Assembly: GCA_026414185.1 (NCBI GenBank)
Contig: JAOAJL010000008.1
Coordinates: 1-53,717 of the forward strand
From: Microcaldota archaeon
GTDB taxonomy: Archaea; Micrarchaeota; Micrarchaeia; Anstonellales; Anstonellaceae
Length of the DNA: 53,717 nt
Reading direction: 5' to 3'
Shown here: piece by piece, positions 9,795-17,839 of the stretch
How positions within the stretch are numbered: the stretch's first letter is position 1
Layout: each line of letters starts with the position of its first letter
Notes under the pieces: model-generated
The model's database searches: none
What the model saw: the letters and a program-made list of their open reading frames with translations, nothing else
What the model was told of the DNA's origin: nothing
Program-made: the position numbers and the translations under genes

Positions 9795-10996
9795 AACTCT
9801 GTGTCGTCGGGATAGGCAGGGTCGGACTGCCTCTCGCCCTCTATTTTGCCGCTCACGATGTTGAAACAATAGGGCTTGACATAGACAGGGAAAAGATAGA
9901 AAAGCTGAAGGCTGGGAAGATGCCATTCTTGGAAGAGGGGGCGCCGGAAATCCTCAAAAAGACTGTCGGCAAGACCTTCTTCCCCACTGATGACTTTTCC
10001 AGCATAGCAAAATGCGACGCGGTGATACTCACCCTCGGCACTCCGGTTGATGAGTTTTTGAATCCGGACTTTTCGCAGATACAGGCATCGCTTGACAGCA
10101 TGCTCCCGTTTGTCAAGAAAGGGCAGACTCTCATCCTGCGGAGCACTGTTTCTCCAGGCTCAACCGAATACGTCCGGTCATATATAGAGAAAAAGACGGG
10201 CTTTGAGTGCGGAAGGGACTTTTACCTTGCCTTCTGCCCGGAGAGGATAGCGGAGGGCAAAGCTATGCGCGAGCTTGAGGAGCTGCCGGAGATAGTCGGC
10301 GGGATTGACGAAAAAAGCGCGAAGAAGGCGATGGAAGTTTTCAGGTCAATAGGGAAGGAGGCATATGAAACCACGGCGCTCAATGCGGAGCTGCTGAAGC
10401 TTTTCACCAACATGTACCGCTATATCAATTTCGCAATAGCAAATGAGTTTATGGTAATCGCGGAGGAGTGGGGGGCGAATATTTACGAGATTGTTGAGCT
10501 TTCAAACCGCAACTACCCGCGCGGCGGCCCGCGGCAACCCGGCTTTGCGGCCGGGCCCTGCCTCTTCAAAGACGGCTTTTTTCTTATGGAAAAAATACCG
10601 TTCCCTGACCTGATTTCAACCGCTTGGAAGGTGAATGAGGGGCTGCCCGCCTACCTCGTGGCGAAAGCAGCCAAGTTAAAATCTATAAAGGGAAAAAAGG
10701 CGGCGATACTGGGGATGTCGTTTAAGGCAAACAGCGACGATACGCGCGCCTCGCTTTCCTACAAGGTCAAAAAGCTTTTTGCCAAGGAGATGGCAGAGGT
10801 GCGGACGCACGATGTCTATATAGACGGACCGGATTTTGATTCCGCGATAGCCGGCGCGGACTTCCTTGTCATCGCAACTGCGCACAACGAGTATCGCAAG
10901 CCTCTTGAGCATTATCGGAAGCTTCTTGCCAAAAATGCGGTCATAATAGACATCTGGAATGTCTTTGGCAGAAAGTCAGTGGTTTTCCAAATTTAG
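9791..10996 (+). CDS. UDP/GDP-sugar 6-dehydrogenase family protein
   Basis: The 401-residue protein has an N-terminal Rossmann domain (VVGIGRVGLPLALYFA), TLGTPVDEF, the STVSPGSTE segment and FCPERIAEGKA, then the central helical domain and a C-terminal UDP-binding domain (GMSFKANSDDTRASLS). The catalytic cysteine is present, but its motif reads PGFAAGPCLFKDGFFL instead of the more usual G-x-G-G-x-C-x-x-K-D. The enzyme oxidises a nucleotide hexose to a uronate, or an N-acetyl-mannosamine to its uronate. The ATGA overlap with the GT2 gene and the short gap to the epimerase gene indicate one glycan operon. Confidence 0.9.
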   Translation: MKLCVVGIGRVGLPLALYFAAHDVETIGLDIDREKIEKLKAGKMPFLEEGAPEILKKTVGKTFFPTDDFSSIAKCDAVILTLGTPVDEFLNPDFSQIQASLDSMLPFVKKGQTLILRSTVSPGSTEYVRSYIEKKTGFECGRDFYLAFCPERIAEGKAMRELEELPEIVGGIDEKSAKKAMEVFRSIGKEAYETTALNAELLKLFTNMYRYINFAIANEFMVIAEEWGANIYEIVELSNRNYPRGGPRQPGFAAGPCLFKDGFFLMEKIPFPDLISTAWKVNEGLPAYLVAKAAKLKSIKGKKAAILGMSFKANSDDTRASLSYKVKKLFAKEMAEVRTHDVYIDGPDFDSAIAGADFLVIATAHNEYRKPLEHYRKLLAKNAVIIDIWNVFGRKSVVFQI

Positions 10997-11005
10997 GGTG
11001 TTGTG

Positions 11006-11980
11006 ATGGCGCGGGTTTTGGTCACAGGCGGAGCCGGATTTATCGGCAACAATGTCGTGCGGCGGCTGCTGGAGCAGGGGCACGACGTGGCAGTTGCGGA
11101 CAATCTCTCCAAGGGCGACATCGCCAATGTGGATACTGCAAAAGTGAGGCTGATAAAGGCGGACCTGTGCGACGCCTCTCAGGTGCGCGGCATCCTTTCG
11201 GACGTTGAATACTGCTTCCATTTCGCCGCAAAAATAGGCGGAATAGGCTACTTCCACAAATACCCAGCTGAGATAATCCGCGACAACACTCTGATGTATT
11301 CCAATCTGCTGGACGAGGCTCTGCGCTCAAGGTCTTTCAAAAAGATGGTCTACATCTCCTCCTCCATGGTCTTTGAGCGCACAAGGCGTTTTCCCTCAAA
11401 AGAAGAGGACATCTTTGCCTCTCCGCCGCCGATAACGCACTACGGCTTTTCAAAGCTCATAGGGGAGTATTACTCAACGGCATATCAGCTCCAATACGGG
11501 CTGAAATACACCATCTATCGCCCCTTCAACGCATACGGGCCGGGCGAGGTGCCAGAAAAAGAAGTCGGAATTGCGCACGTAATTCCGGACCTGATAAAAA
11601 AGGTGGCGATTGACCGCCAGTATCCTGTTGAGATACTTGGCAGGGGGGACCAGGTGCGCGCATACACCTACGTCACGGACATTGCGGATGCGATTTCCAC
11701 CCTCACATTTGACAGGCGCACGGACAACAGTGACTTTAATGTCGCAAACCCGAAAGCCTACACGGTGCTTGCGCTTTTGAGGAAAATATGGAGGATGTGC
11801 GGGCAGAAGGGCAAGCCGCTTAAAGTCAGGCACCTGCCCGCTTTCAAGGACGACGTGAAAAAGCGCATCCCTTCCGCGAGGAAGATTTTCGCGCTTGGCT
11901 GGAAGCCAAAGGTTGAAATTGACGAGGGGCTGCGAAGGACATACGAGTGGATAATAAGCAGGCAGAGGAAGTCGGGCTGA
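11006..11980 (+). CDS. NAD-dependent nucleotide-sugar epimerase/dehydratase
   Basis: This is an extended SDR enzyme of about 324 residues. It contains the glycine-rich VTGGAGFIGNNVVRRL, the Ser of YISSSMVFE, the catalytic YGFSK (Tyr-x-x-x-Lys), and RPFNAYGPGE, which is typical of GalE/RmlB-like epimerases. The likely product is a UDP-hexose 4-epimerase or related enzyme supplying sugars to the neighbouring transferases. A GTG immediately precedes the chosen ATG. The gene is nine bases downstream of the dehydrogenase. Confidence 0.9.
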   Translation: MARVLVTGGAGFIGNNVVRRLLEQGHDVAVADNLSKGDIANVDTAKVRLIKADLCDASQVRGILSDVEYCFHFAAKIGGIGYFHKYPAEIIRDNTLMYSNLLDEALRSRSFKKMVYISSSMVFERTRRFPSKEEDIFASPPPITHYGFSKLIGEYYSTAYQLQYGLKYTIYRPFNAYGPGEVPEKEVGIAHVIPDLIKKVAIDRQYPVEILGRGDQVRAYTYVTDIADAISTLTFDRRTDNSDFNVANPKAYTVLALLRKIWRMCGQKGKPLKVRHLPAFKDDVKKRIPSARKIFALGWKPKVEIDEGLRRTYEWIISRQRKSG

Positions 11981-12015
11981 AAAGGCTAGTGCTTGGCGGC
12001 TTGGCTGCCCGGGCG

Positions 12016-13857
12016 ATGGCTGGATTTATGGAATATGCTGAAAAGATAAGGCAGAATGCAGGGACAGTTCTCTTTGCCCTTGTCTCCATCTTCATCCTCT
12101 ACTCATCATCCGCATTTCTCTCCAAGCTTCAGCAAATCCCTTCTCCCCTTTATGGCGGCGACTACTATAATGGGCTTGGCGGCGTGATTCACATTGTTGA
12201 CGGCGGAAACCCGCTGGAATCAGCGCAGATGGCAGGGCAGGTTCCATGGGTGCCTTGGCTCTATCACCTCTGCGTTGCCATTTTTGCGAAAATCAGCTCC
12301 CTTCCGCCGATGAGGGCGCTTATTGATTTTGCCCTCGTCATTGACGTGCTTTCGCTTGTTGCGGTCTATCTTGTCGTGCGCGAATTTTCAAAGAATCCCT
12401 ACCTTCCCGCCGTTTTTGCCCTCCTTTATTTTTCCTTAGGGCATCATCCTTCATTCAAATACTCCTCCTTCTCCTTCCTTGTCATCATGCCATTTTTCGG
12501 GCTTGCCCTCTTCCGATTTGCCAAAGAGCCGTCGCTTGGGAGGGCTGCGCTGGCAGGCGTCTTTCTCGGGCTTGCCGCGCTTTCAAACACTCAGGCTTTT
12601 TTTGCGGCTTTCCTGCTTTTTTCCTGCTGTGCTTTGCTTTTCCTTGCCCCCCGCCTTGCATCCTTCAAGCCCCTGCGCCTAAATCCGGACAGGCAGAGCC
12701 TCGCCGCCGCGAAGCTGTGGGCAGTAGTCTTCATGCTCGGCTTTGCGATTTCCCTTCTTTTCTGGTTCAAGCCGATATTCGTCTACCGCGGGAACACGCC
12801 AAACGACATACAGAACATAACTACGCCGGACGTGCGGAACCCGGCGATTCTCTGGTCCAGCATCCAAAGCTATGTCTTTTTGGTGCTCCTGCCCTTCCAG
12901 TCGGGCTACCTCTGGATTTTTTCCCTGCTCAGTCTGGCAGGCATCTACCATGCCTACGGGCACAGAGGCGAAACTGAATCCAAATTTGCCCTCGCAGTTC
13001 TTGTCGCATGGCTTTTCGCGATTATCCACCCGATCTTCACGCTCCCCCTCCTGCAGATGCATTTTGTCAACTTTATGCTAAGCGACCAGATTTACCCCTT
13101 TGCGGTTCTTGTGCTTCTTTCCATCGGCGCCGATGCGATTTTCCAGTATGCGAAAGGAAAGGGCGCCCTCCTGCCCCCGGCAATCCTCGCGGCGCTATTT
13201 CTCGCCGCTTTCCTATCATACACTGGCTATATGCAAGCCCGCCAGGACGACCAGTGGAGCAGGGTTGGCATGACGCCTCTTTCGCCCCCCTTTGTGGAGC
13301 TTTCAGACTGGATTCGCTCCAACACCGATGTGAATGACGTATTCCTCACCAACAACGAGGAAGGGTTTGCCATGAATGCGCTTTCAGGAAGGAAGGTAGT
13401 CGCCTACCGGCGCACTCACGCAAGCCCGTATGTGAACATGAACGAGCGTATGGCTGATGTCGCAGTGATGGCATACGGCACCAATGACGCAGTCCGCCTC
13501 TCCTTGCTTGACAAATACGGCGTCAGATACCTGCTTTGGAGCGCAAACTGGGTGCGTAACGAGTTTTCATTTGACTCAAACGGGCAGCTTGTGGGGTTCT
13601 TTGACCCGCTTTCCATACCAGCAAATTCCACAAACCGGCGCTATTGGGATGAGAATGGCGTTAAGTATATTGAATATGCCTTTCCGATGGACCCGGCCCC
13701 CCGCCAGGGCGTGCCCGTATATAATCAGCTTGTTGCGCTGCCTGCCAACTTTTCCTCCCAGCCCCTCTCCCCGCAAATCTACTCGCATTTCACTCTCGTA
13801 AAGACCATCAGCGCAGACGGGCAGGACATCTTCAGGATTTACGAGAGGAAGAAATGA
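12016..13857 (+). CDS. Polytopic membrane protein, GT-C glycosyltransferase-like
   Basis: About 613 residues with roughly eleven to thirteen transmembrane helices, followed by an extracytoplasmic C-terminal domain of ~200 residues with Asn-rich sequons. An early loop carries the acidic motif YGGDYYNG, where GT-C enzymes often hold a catalytic Asp. WSRVGMTPLSPPFVELSDWI and TNDVN-like segments in the distal domain resemble archaeal GT-C proteins (STT3/ArnT/DUF6541 type). A role in transferring lipid-linked sugars outside the membrane is inferred from topology and operon position. A GTG at 11947 would overlap the epimerase by 34 nt; ATG 12016 or 12028 is preferred, without a clear ribosome-binding site. 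Confidence 0.75.
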   Translation: MAGFMEYAEKIRQNAGTVLFALVSIFILYSSSAFLSKLQQIPSPLYGGDYYNGLGGVIHIVDGGNPLESAQMAGQVPWVPWLYHLCVAIFAKISSLPPMRALIDFALVIDVLSLVAVYLVVREFSKNPYLPAVFALLYFSLGHHPSFKYSSFSFLVIMPFFGLALFRFAKEPSLGRAALAGVFLGLAALSNTQAFFAAFLLFSCCALLFLAPRLASFKPLRLNPDRQSLAAAKLWAVVFMLGFAISLLFWFKPIFVYRGNTPNDIQNITTPDVRNPAILWSSIQSYVFLVLLPFQSGYLWIFSLLSLAGIYHAYGHRGETESKFALAVLVAWLFAIIHPIFTLPLLQMHFVNFMLSDQIYPFAVLVLLSIGADAIFQYAKGKGALLPPAILAALFLAAFLSYTGYMQARQDDQWSRVGMTPLSPPFVELSDWIRSNTDVNDVFLTNNEEGFAMNALSGRKVVAYRRTHASPYVNMNERMADVAVMAYGTNDAVRLSLLDKYGVRYLLWSANWVRNEFSFDSNGQLVGFFDPLSIPANSTNRRYWDENGVKYIEYAFPMDPAPRQGVPVYNQLVALPANFSSQPLSPQIYSHFTLVKTISADGQDIFRIYERKK

Positions 13858-13867
13858 AAGCAAAAGG

Positions 13868-13975
13868 AAGAGATGGGGCGCCCTCTTCCGCCCTGCAAAG
13901 CGTTTTGCTCAGAAGCTACTCCGCCGGGTCATCGCCTCGCGGCTAACCCACTGGAGCGGTATCATCATTGCGAAC
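13868..13975 (-). ncRNA. Candidate structured non-coding RNA between convergent genes
   Basis: The 139-nt space between two convergent stop codons is unusually GC-rich and full of perfect stems. On the minus strand, in order, there are: a CCGC/GCGG helix (13956-13959 with 13921-13924) enclosing GGGT/ACCC and GCC-GCGA-GGC, a GNRA tetraloop hairpin (13926-13949); then GCAAA-ACGC-TTTGC (13895-13908); then GGGCG-N8-CGCCC (13876-13893) followed by a pyrimidine-rich tract. An ATGATGA at 13962-13968 and CTGA near 13910 could be C and D boxes of a guide sRNA. No known RNA family was recognised. The strand is inferred from the trailing pyrimidine tract. Confidence 0.4.
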
Positions 13976-13996
13976 TTCCAATGAGACGGGAAGAAT

Positions 13997-14791
13997 TTAA
14001 TACAGCACTATGACCGGCTCGGTGTATCTCCTTATTGAGCCTTCATTCAGCCTTCTTCTGAGCATCTCATCCATCATCTGCTTGCAGACATCCGCCGGCT
14101 CGGCAAGCCATCCCAGATGCAGATTCAGGCGGATTATCCTGTCGGGCACCATGTGCCGCGTGCTTTTTGGGGGCATCAGCCTGCCTGCAAGCGTTTCTTC
14201 CACTATCTCCCTTTTCGTGTATAATCTGCGGTAAAACGCCGCATAGCCTGCATCCAGATACTCTTCCACCCGGTCGTCCGCGATATACTGGACGCCCTGA
14301 CCGTTGAGCGAAGCCATGAAAGCCCGCTGATGCGAAATCACGGATGAGAGCTTTCGCTCCGTGGAGTTGTACAAGAAGCAGATTCTTTTGCCATTGTTTT
14401 TCTTCACATACATGAAAGTGCCGTTCAGTGCCTCAAGCTCGCGAATGCCCGTTTCAAAATCCACAGCCTCAGGCTTGAAGCCAGCTATCTCCGCTGGCTG
14501 GATGGCTTTGCTTACCGGGAACCAGCTTCCGACTTTTATTGAGTCGCTTTCATAGTCTATAATCTGGCAGGCGGCATTTGGGCATTTTATTGTGTCAAGC
14601 ACCCTCTTGCGGTGGTTGCCGTCAATAACGATGTAGTGCTTCCTTTCCACTATTATCGGGTCAACAAGCCTGCCCATGTTGAGCATTGCTTCGCGAAGCT
14701 TCTGAAAATTGTAAGGGATTGTTTCCTCGTGCTGCTTCAGCTTTTCCGTCTCTACTATCTGGAGCCTGGATATTATTTCCTCTGCCAGCAT
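13997..14791 (-). CDS. ParB/Srx-fold protein, possible SerK-like free-serine kinase
   Basis: A 264-residue protein with a ParB-like N-terminal half. It contains LREAMLNMGRLVDPIIVERK followed by VIDGNHRKRVLD, the D-G-N/H-H-R motif of the ParB/sulfiredoxin fold. Archaeal SerK and bacterial SbnI have this fold and phosphorylate free serine; assignment here is inference from the motif. The frame runs back to 14872, but the start at 14791 is preferred. It has GGAGG seven bases upstream and a TATA box (minus ATTTAAAA, 14827-14834) about 40 nt upstream, inside the longer frame. It is transcribed divergently from riboflavin kinase. Confidence 0.65.
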   Translation of the reverse strand: MLAEEIISRLQIVETEKLKQHEETIPYNFQKLREAMLNMGRLVDPIIVERKHYIVIDGNHRKRVLDTIKCPNAACQIIDYESDSIKVGSWFPVSKAIQPAEIAGFKPEAVDFETGIRELEALNGTFMYVKKNNGKRICFLYNSTERKLSSVISHQRAFMASLNGQGVQYIADDRVEEYLDAGYAAFYRRLYTKREIVEETLAGRLMPPKSTRHMVPDRIIRLNLHLGWLAEPADVCKQMMDEMLRRRLNEGSIRRYTEPVIVLY

Positions 14792-14826
14792 TTTGCGCCT
14801 CCCACTGCCCCAAATTCGGGGATGAC

Positions 14827-14834
14827 TTTTAAAT
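14827..14834 (-). promoter_or_regulatory. TATA box of the ParB/SerK-like gene
   Basis: Minus-strand ATTTAAAA lies 36-43 nt before the ATG at 14791. That predicts a leader of about 12 nt carrying the GGAGG ribosome-binding site. It is the argument for rejecting the longer start at 14872. Confidence 0.55.
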
Positions 14835-14928
14835 ACCCCACGTTTTGCCTCAGCCGCTGTTAACCACATCATCTTTTCATCAGCGGTTGTTCATCTCCTC
14901 ATAGGCAGTTCTGATTTGGGGCAAGCAA

Positions 14929-14936
14929 TTTAAAGA
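14929..14936 (+). promoter_or_regulatory. TATA box of riboflavin kinase gene
   Basis: AATTTAAA lies about 42-47 nt upstream of the ATG at 14976. This leaves room for a short leader containing GGGAGGTG. The TTG at 14946 would lie too close to this box to be a start. Confidence 0.5.
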
Positions 14937-14975
14937 CACGCCGGCTTGTTCAATCCAGTAGCGGGAGGTGGGCGG

Positions 14976-15608
14976 ATGGTCTCAGAGCTTATATTTTATC
15001 TTCTCAAGGCAGGCGCGCATAAGGAGCCGAAGAAGATAACCACCGTTGAAGTTGCCGAAGCGCTTGGCATATCCCAGCAGACCGCAAGCCGCAAGCTCAT
15101 CGCGCTTGAGAAAGCCGGGGAAATTGTCAGGCAGGGTGGGAAAATAGCCATGACCGAAAAGGCACTCGCCTCTGTGCGCCGCTGCGTCGCGGAAGCGATT
15201 TCCGCCCTTGAAGGCTCAAGCATCGTCTTCAACGGCAAACTCACCCACGGCGTAGGCGAGGGCGCCTATTACTGCAGCCAGGAAGGGTACGTGCGGGGAT
15301 TCAGGCAGAAGCTTGGCTTCAAGCCATTTCCAGGCACGCTGAACGTCATCATACCGCCCGAGGAGATAGAAAAGAGAATCAACCTTCGCCTGCAAAAGCC
15401 GATAGAGATAGACGGGTTCAAGAAGGGCAACAGGACATTTGGGAAGATAGCTGCTTACCGCTGCACCATAAACGGCTTGCCGGGAGCAATAGTCTTCCCC
15501 GAGCGCTCGCTTCACGGCTTGCAGGTGCTTGAAGTGGTTTCAGAGCACAACCTCAAAAGGAAGCTGGGGATTGACGAGGGGGCAAGCGTGCGGATTGAGG
15601 TTGTCTAA
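14976..15608 (+). CDS. ribK: CTP-dependent riboflavin kinase with N-terminal winged helix
   Basis: This archaeal enzyme makes FMN from riboflavin using CTP (EC 2.7.1.161 family). Residues 1-80 form an HTH domain (TTVEVAEALGISQQTASRKL). The catalytic RibK domain starts at GKLTHGVGEGAYY and contains GFRQKLGFKPFPGTLNV, IDGFKKGNRTFG, and the GAIVFPERSLHG and LEVVSEHNLKRKLGI blocks. Two-domain RibK is known from several euryarchaea, where the HTH may self-regulate. The ATG at 14976 is chosen for its GGGAGGTG site. The 3' end overlaps the convergent FEN-1 gene by four bases. Confidence 0.92.
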   Translation: MVSELIFYLLKAGAHKEPKKITTVEVAEALGISQQTASRKLIALEKAGEIVRQGGKIAMTEKALASVRRCVAEAISALEGSSIVFNGKLTHGVGEGAYYCSQEGYVRGFRQKLGFKPFPGTLNVIIPPEEIEKRINLRLQKPIEIDGFKKGNRTFGKIAAYRCTINGLPGAIVFPERSLHGLQVLEVVSEHNLKRKLGIDEGASVRIEVV

Positions 15609-16630
15609 GACCAGGAATCAAGCCTTGTCTGAGCCCCTGCCTCCTCCATCCTCTTGCGCACGCTTTCGCAGGTGCGGCGCACTCTCTCTTCGGAAAAATC
15701 GTGCCTCTCCACAAGGAATCTGACTATCTTCTCCTCGTCTGGCTTGCCGAAGGCGACTTTCACGCCCTTTTCAGCAGGGGGGTTGAGAAAGAAATGCTCA
15801 ACAGACTCAAAAAGCGGAAGCTTCTCTTGAGCCCCCGCCTTCCCAACAGCCTCGGCAAGTGAGCTGCTTTCCCTGACTATCTTGAGGGCTTTTTTCGGGC
15901 CTATGCCGTGCACGCCCTCGTCAAAATCCGTGCCTGAGAGAATGCCCATCCAGACAAGTTGCTTTCTTGTTATCCCCAGGAAAGAGAGAACCTCGGAAAG
16001 CGAAACAAACTCAGGCTGAACATCAATCCATTCCTGCCTGCCTGAAATCTTCCTCCTTCCGCCGACAGAGAGGTTGCGAAGCAAAAGCGGCGCGCCGAAA
16101 AGGAGGCAGTCGTAGTCCTGTGAAGCGACGGCATCCGCGCTTCCCTCAATCACCATCTGCGACGCCTGCGCTTCCCCTTCCGAGGGCGCATCAACGACAG
16201 GGATGCCCATATAGGAAAGAAGCTCCTTTGCCTCCTTTGCCATCTTTTCCGTAAGCCTGCTTGTAGCCTGCGCCGCCTTTCTTGCTTCCTCCAAATTCCC
16301 CTTTTCCAAAGCCGCCCTCCACCGCGCCTCAGCTTCAGTCTTGCGCTCTTTGCGCTGGTCCAAAACGCCCCTCTTTTCCTCAGGGGGCTTGCCGTCAAAA
16401 ACATAGATTGGGCGTATGCCGTTTTCCAGCAGGCGCGCGTTTCTGTAAAAAATGCCTGCCAGATGCCCTGTCACCTCTCCCTTAGAGTCCATAAGCGGAG
16501 TGCCGTCCGGCTGGCGTATTGAAGACAAAAACTGGTAAATAGTGTTGTAGGCGTCAACGGCAAACTTCTTTCCTGAAAGTTCAGGCAACGAAGCGGTTTT
16601 CCTCGGAACCTCGCCCAAATCCACTCCCAC
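15605..16630 (-). CDS. fen: Flap endonuclease 1
   Basis: The 341-residue length is typical for archaeal FEN-1. It starts with GTG as MGVDLGEV, the conserved N-terminus needed for activity. The XPG-N block includes FAVDAYNTIYQFLSSIRQ and YVFDGKPPEEKR. The XPG-I block contains GIPVVDAPSEGEAQAS and ASQDYDCLLFGAP, which hold the metal-binding acids, and GTDFDEGVHGIGPKKALKIV is the H3TH. It removes 5' flaps in Okazaki-fragment maturation and repair. The C-terminal PCNA-binding element is degenerate: TRLDSWS in place of Q-x-x-L-x-x-F-F. Convergent with ribK. Confidence 0.97.
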   Translation of the reverse strand: MGVDLGEVPRKTASLPELSGKKFAVDAYNTIYQFLSSIRQPDGTPLMDSKGEVTGHLAGIFYRNARLLENGIRPIYVFDGKPPEEKRGVLDQRKERKTEAEARWRAALEKGNLEEARKAAQATSRLTEKMAKEAKELLSYMGIPVVDAPSEGEAQASQMVIEGSADAVASQDYDCLLFGAPLLLRNLSVGGRRKISGRQEWIDVQPEFVSLSEVLSFLGITRKQLVWMGILSGTDFDEGVHGIGPKKALKIVRESSSLAEAVGKAGAQEKLPLFESVEHFFLNPPAEKGVKVAFGKPDEEKIVRFLVERHDFSEERVRRTCESVRKRMEEAGAQTRLDSWS

Positions 16631-16745
16631 TGCAAAACCCCCACGCTACACTGAAAGCGGGTTTTCGCTCTTTCCTCCGTACGCCAACCCAAGCATTTTT
16701 CCAAAACCCCCTGCTGTCATGGAAGGCGTTGGGCTTTTGATCTTG

Positions 16746-17048
16746 TCACCCCTTTGGCGCAAGTGGTTTAAAATTGGCTACGAGAAGCGCGGCGAGCCAG
16801 ACAAAGAAAACCGCCGCAACCATCGCAGCACCAAGCAGTGCGCTGTCTTTTATCATTCCGTCCGTTTCCTCGCTTATAAGGGGTTCGCCTCCAAGATAAG
16901 CCAAGCCCTTGTCAACAGCAACGAGGATTGCCGCGCCCCAAAGCATCAGGGCAAGCAGCGAAAGCTTCCACTTTTTTCTCTCCGCAGGAAACGCAAGATA
17001 AGCCGCAGAGGCGACAAGGGCGGCTATGAAAATGACTGCAAGCCACAT
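16746..17048 (-). CDS. Small membrane protein, about 100 residues
   Basis: Three hydrophobic helices are visible (MWLAVIFIAALVASAAYLAF, LSLLALMLWGAAILVAVD, and GAAMVAAVFFVWLAALLVANF). The longer frame to 17144 adds a non-hydrophobic tail that overlaps the upstream gene, so the ATG at 17048 is chosen. It begins five bases after the stop of the other small membrane protein, so the two are probably made together. Family not recognised; conserved His residues are few, so a metal role is not supported directly. Confidence 0.6.
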   Translation of the reverse strand: MWLAVIFIAALVASAAYLAFPAERKKWKLSLLALMLWGAAILVAVDKGLAYLGGEPLISEETDGMIKDSALLGAAMVAAVFFVWLAALLVANFKPLAPKG

Positions 17049-17052
17049 GCCA

Positions 17053-17400
17053 TCATCCCGGTGCGCCGGCGGCGGCTCCCACGCCGAGCCTGCGCGGCAC
17101 ATCAGTCCGGTTGTAGATGTAAACCAGCGCCCCCCATGCGACAATAAGCGCCGCCGTCATCGGCAAGCCGACAGCGACCATCTCTGAAAGCATCGCAGCA
17201 GTGTCTGCAGGACTGCCCATCGCGGTTAGGAAGGGTGGCCAGGGCACTATCTCGCCGTGCGCATAGTGCTCAACGGCAAGAGCAACCGCGCCGCCAAGCA
17301 CCATGGCGCTTAGCCACTCCACATGAGCCCAGAGCGGAAACCTCTTTCTTTGCGAATGCACGCCAATCCCGACAATCGTCGGCACGAGAAAGCACGCCAT
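17053..17400 (-). CDS. Small membrane protein with four hydrophobic segments
   Basis: About 115 residues with hydrophobic segments around FLVPTIVGIGV, LSAMVLGGAVALAVEHYAH, MVAVGLPMTAALIVAWGALVYIY and a Gly/Ala-rich tail. Histidines occur in HSQ, HVEW and HYAHGE. The start region has three ATGs in tandem. GAGGTGAT matches the anti-Shine-Dalgarno and is best spaced for the third ATG at 17400. The protein is paired with the downstream 100-residue membrane protein. Function unknown; the nearby metal genes suggest, but do not show, a transport role. Confidence 0.6.
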   Translation of the reverse strand: MACFLVPTIVGIGVHSQRKRFPLWAHVEWLSAMVLGGAVALAVEHYAHGEIVPWPPFLTAMGSPADTAAMLSEMVAVGLPMTAALIVAWGALVYIYNRTDVPRRLGVGAAAGAPG

Positions 17401-17454
17401 CATCATCACCTCTCTCAGATGCTTCTGGACAGATTAAAAGTCTTTTCCCCTTGC

Positions 17455-17838
17455 CTATGGAACAAACACCTTCACATACTCCACGCCCTTCGTGCTTTGC
17501 ATCTTCGCCAAAAACTCCCTTGCCAGCTCCGCACTCCCATCAAGCACGAATATCTCAAGGCACTTGCCGCGCCGCAGGTTTCCGTGCATCTGAGTCGCGA
17601 TTATTTCCTCAAAGCCGTGCTTTATCTCATTTGTCCTGCTTTCGGCATCCTCGCTATGCACCGCAAGCACCACCGCCTTTATCTGCCCGGAGAGCTTTTT
17701 TCTCTGTTTGTTTTCGGCAATAAAGGCGGAGATTGCCGAGCGAATCGCCTCGCTTCTTCCTGAAAATCCAAGCTCTTCTTCCAGTTCGCAAAGCTGCCCG
17801 AGGGTTTTCTCGTCAAGCGAAACCGAGATTATCGGCAT
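17455..17838 (-). CDS. NikR/CopG-type ribbon-helix-helix metal-responsive regulator
   Basis: The 127-residue protein has an N-terminal ribbon-helix-helix (PIISVSLDEKTLGQLCELEE, FSGRSEAIRSAI) and a C-terminal ACT-like NikR domain with CLEIFVLDG. Aligned by eye with NikR (NEIKHGFEEII then ATQMHGNLRRGKC), ligand positions His-76, His-87 and Cys-95 are kept but the His-89 position is Asn. The metal specificity may therefore differ from nickel. The ATG at 17838 lies one base after the stop of the ZIP gene; the longer frame into the ZIP gene is rejected. It probably regulates the ZIP gene. Confidence 0.8.
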   Translation of the reverse strand: MPIISVSLDEKTLGQLCELEEELGFSGRSEAIRSAISAFIAENKQRKKLSGQIKAVVLAVHSEDAESRTNEIKHGFEEIIATQMHGNLRRGKCLEIFVLDGSAELAREFLAKMQSTKGVEYVKVFVP

Positions 17839-17839
17839 A

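Noticed and set aside
13900-13960. tRNA gene in the convergent intergenic space
   Set aside because: No T-loop (TTCRANN), no acceptor pairing and no plausible anticodon arm on either strand.
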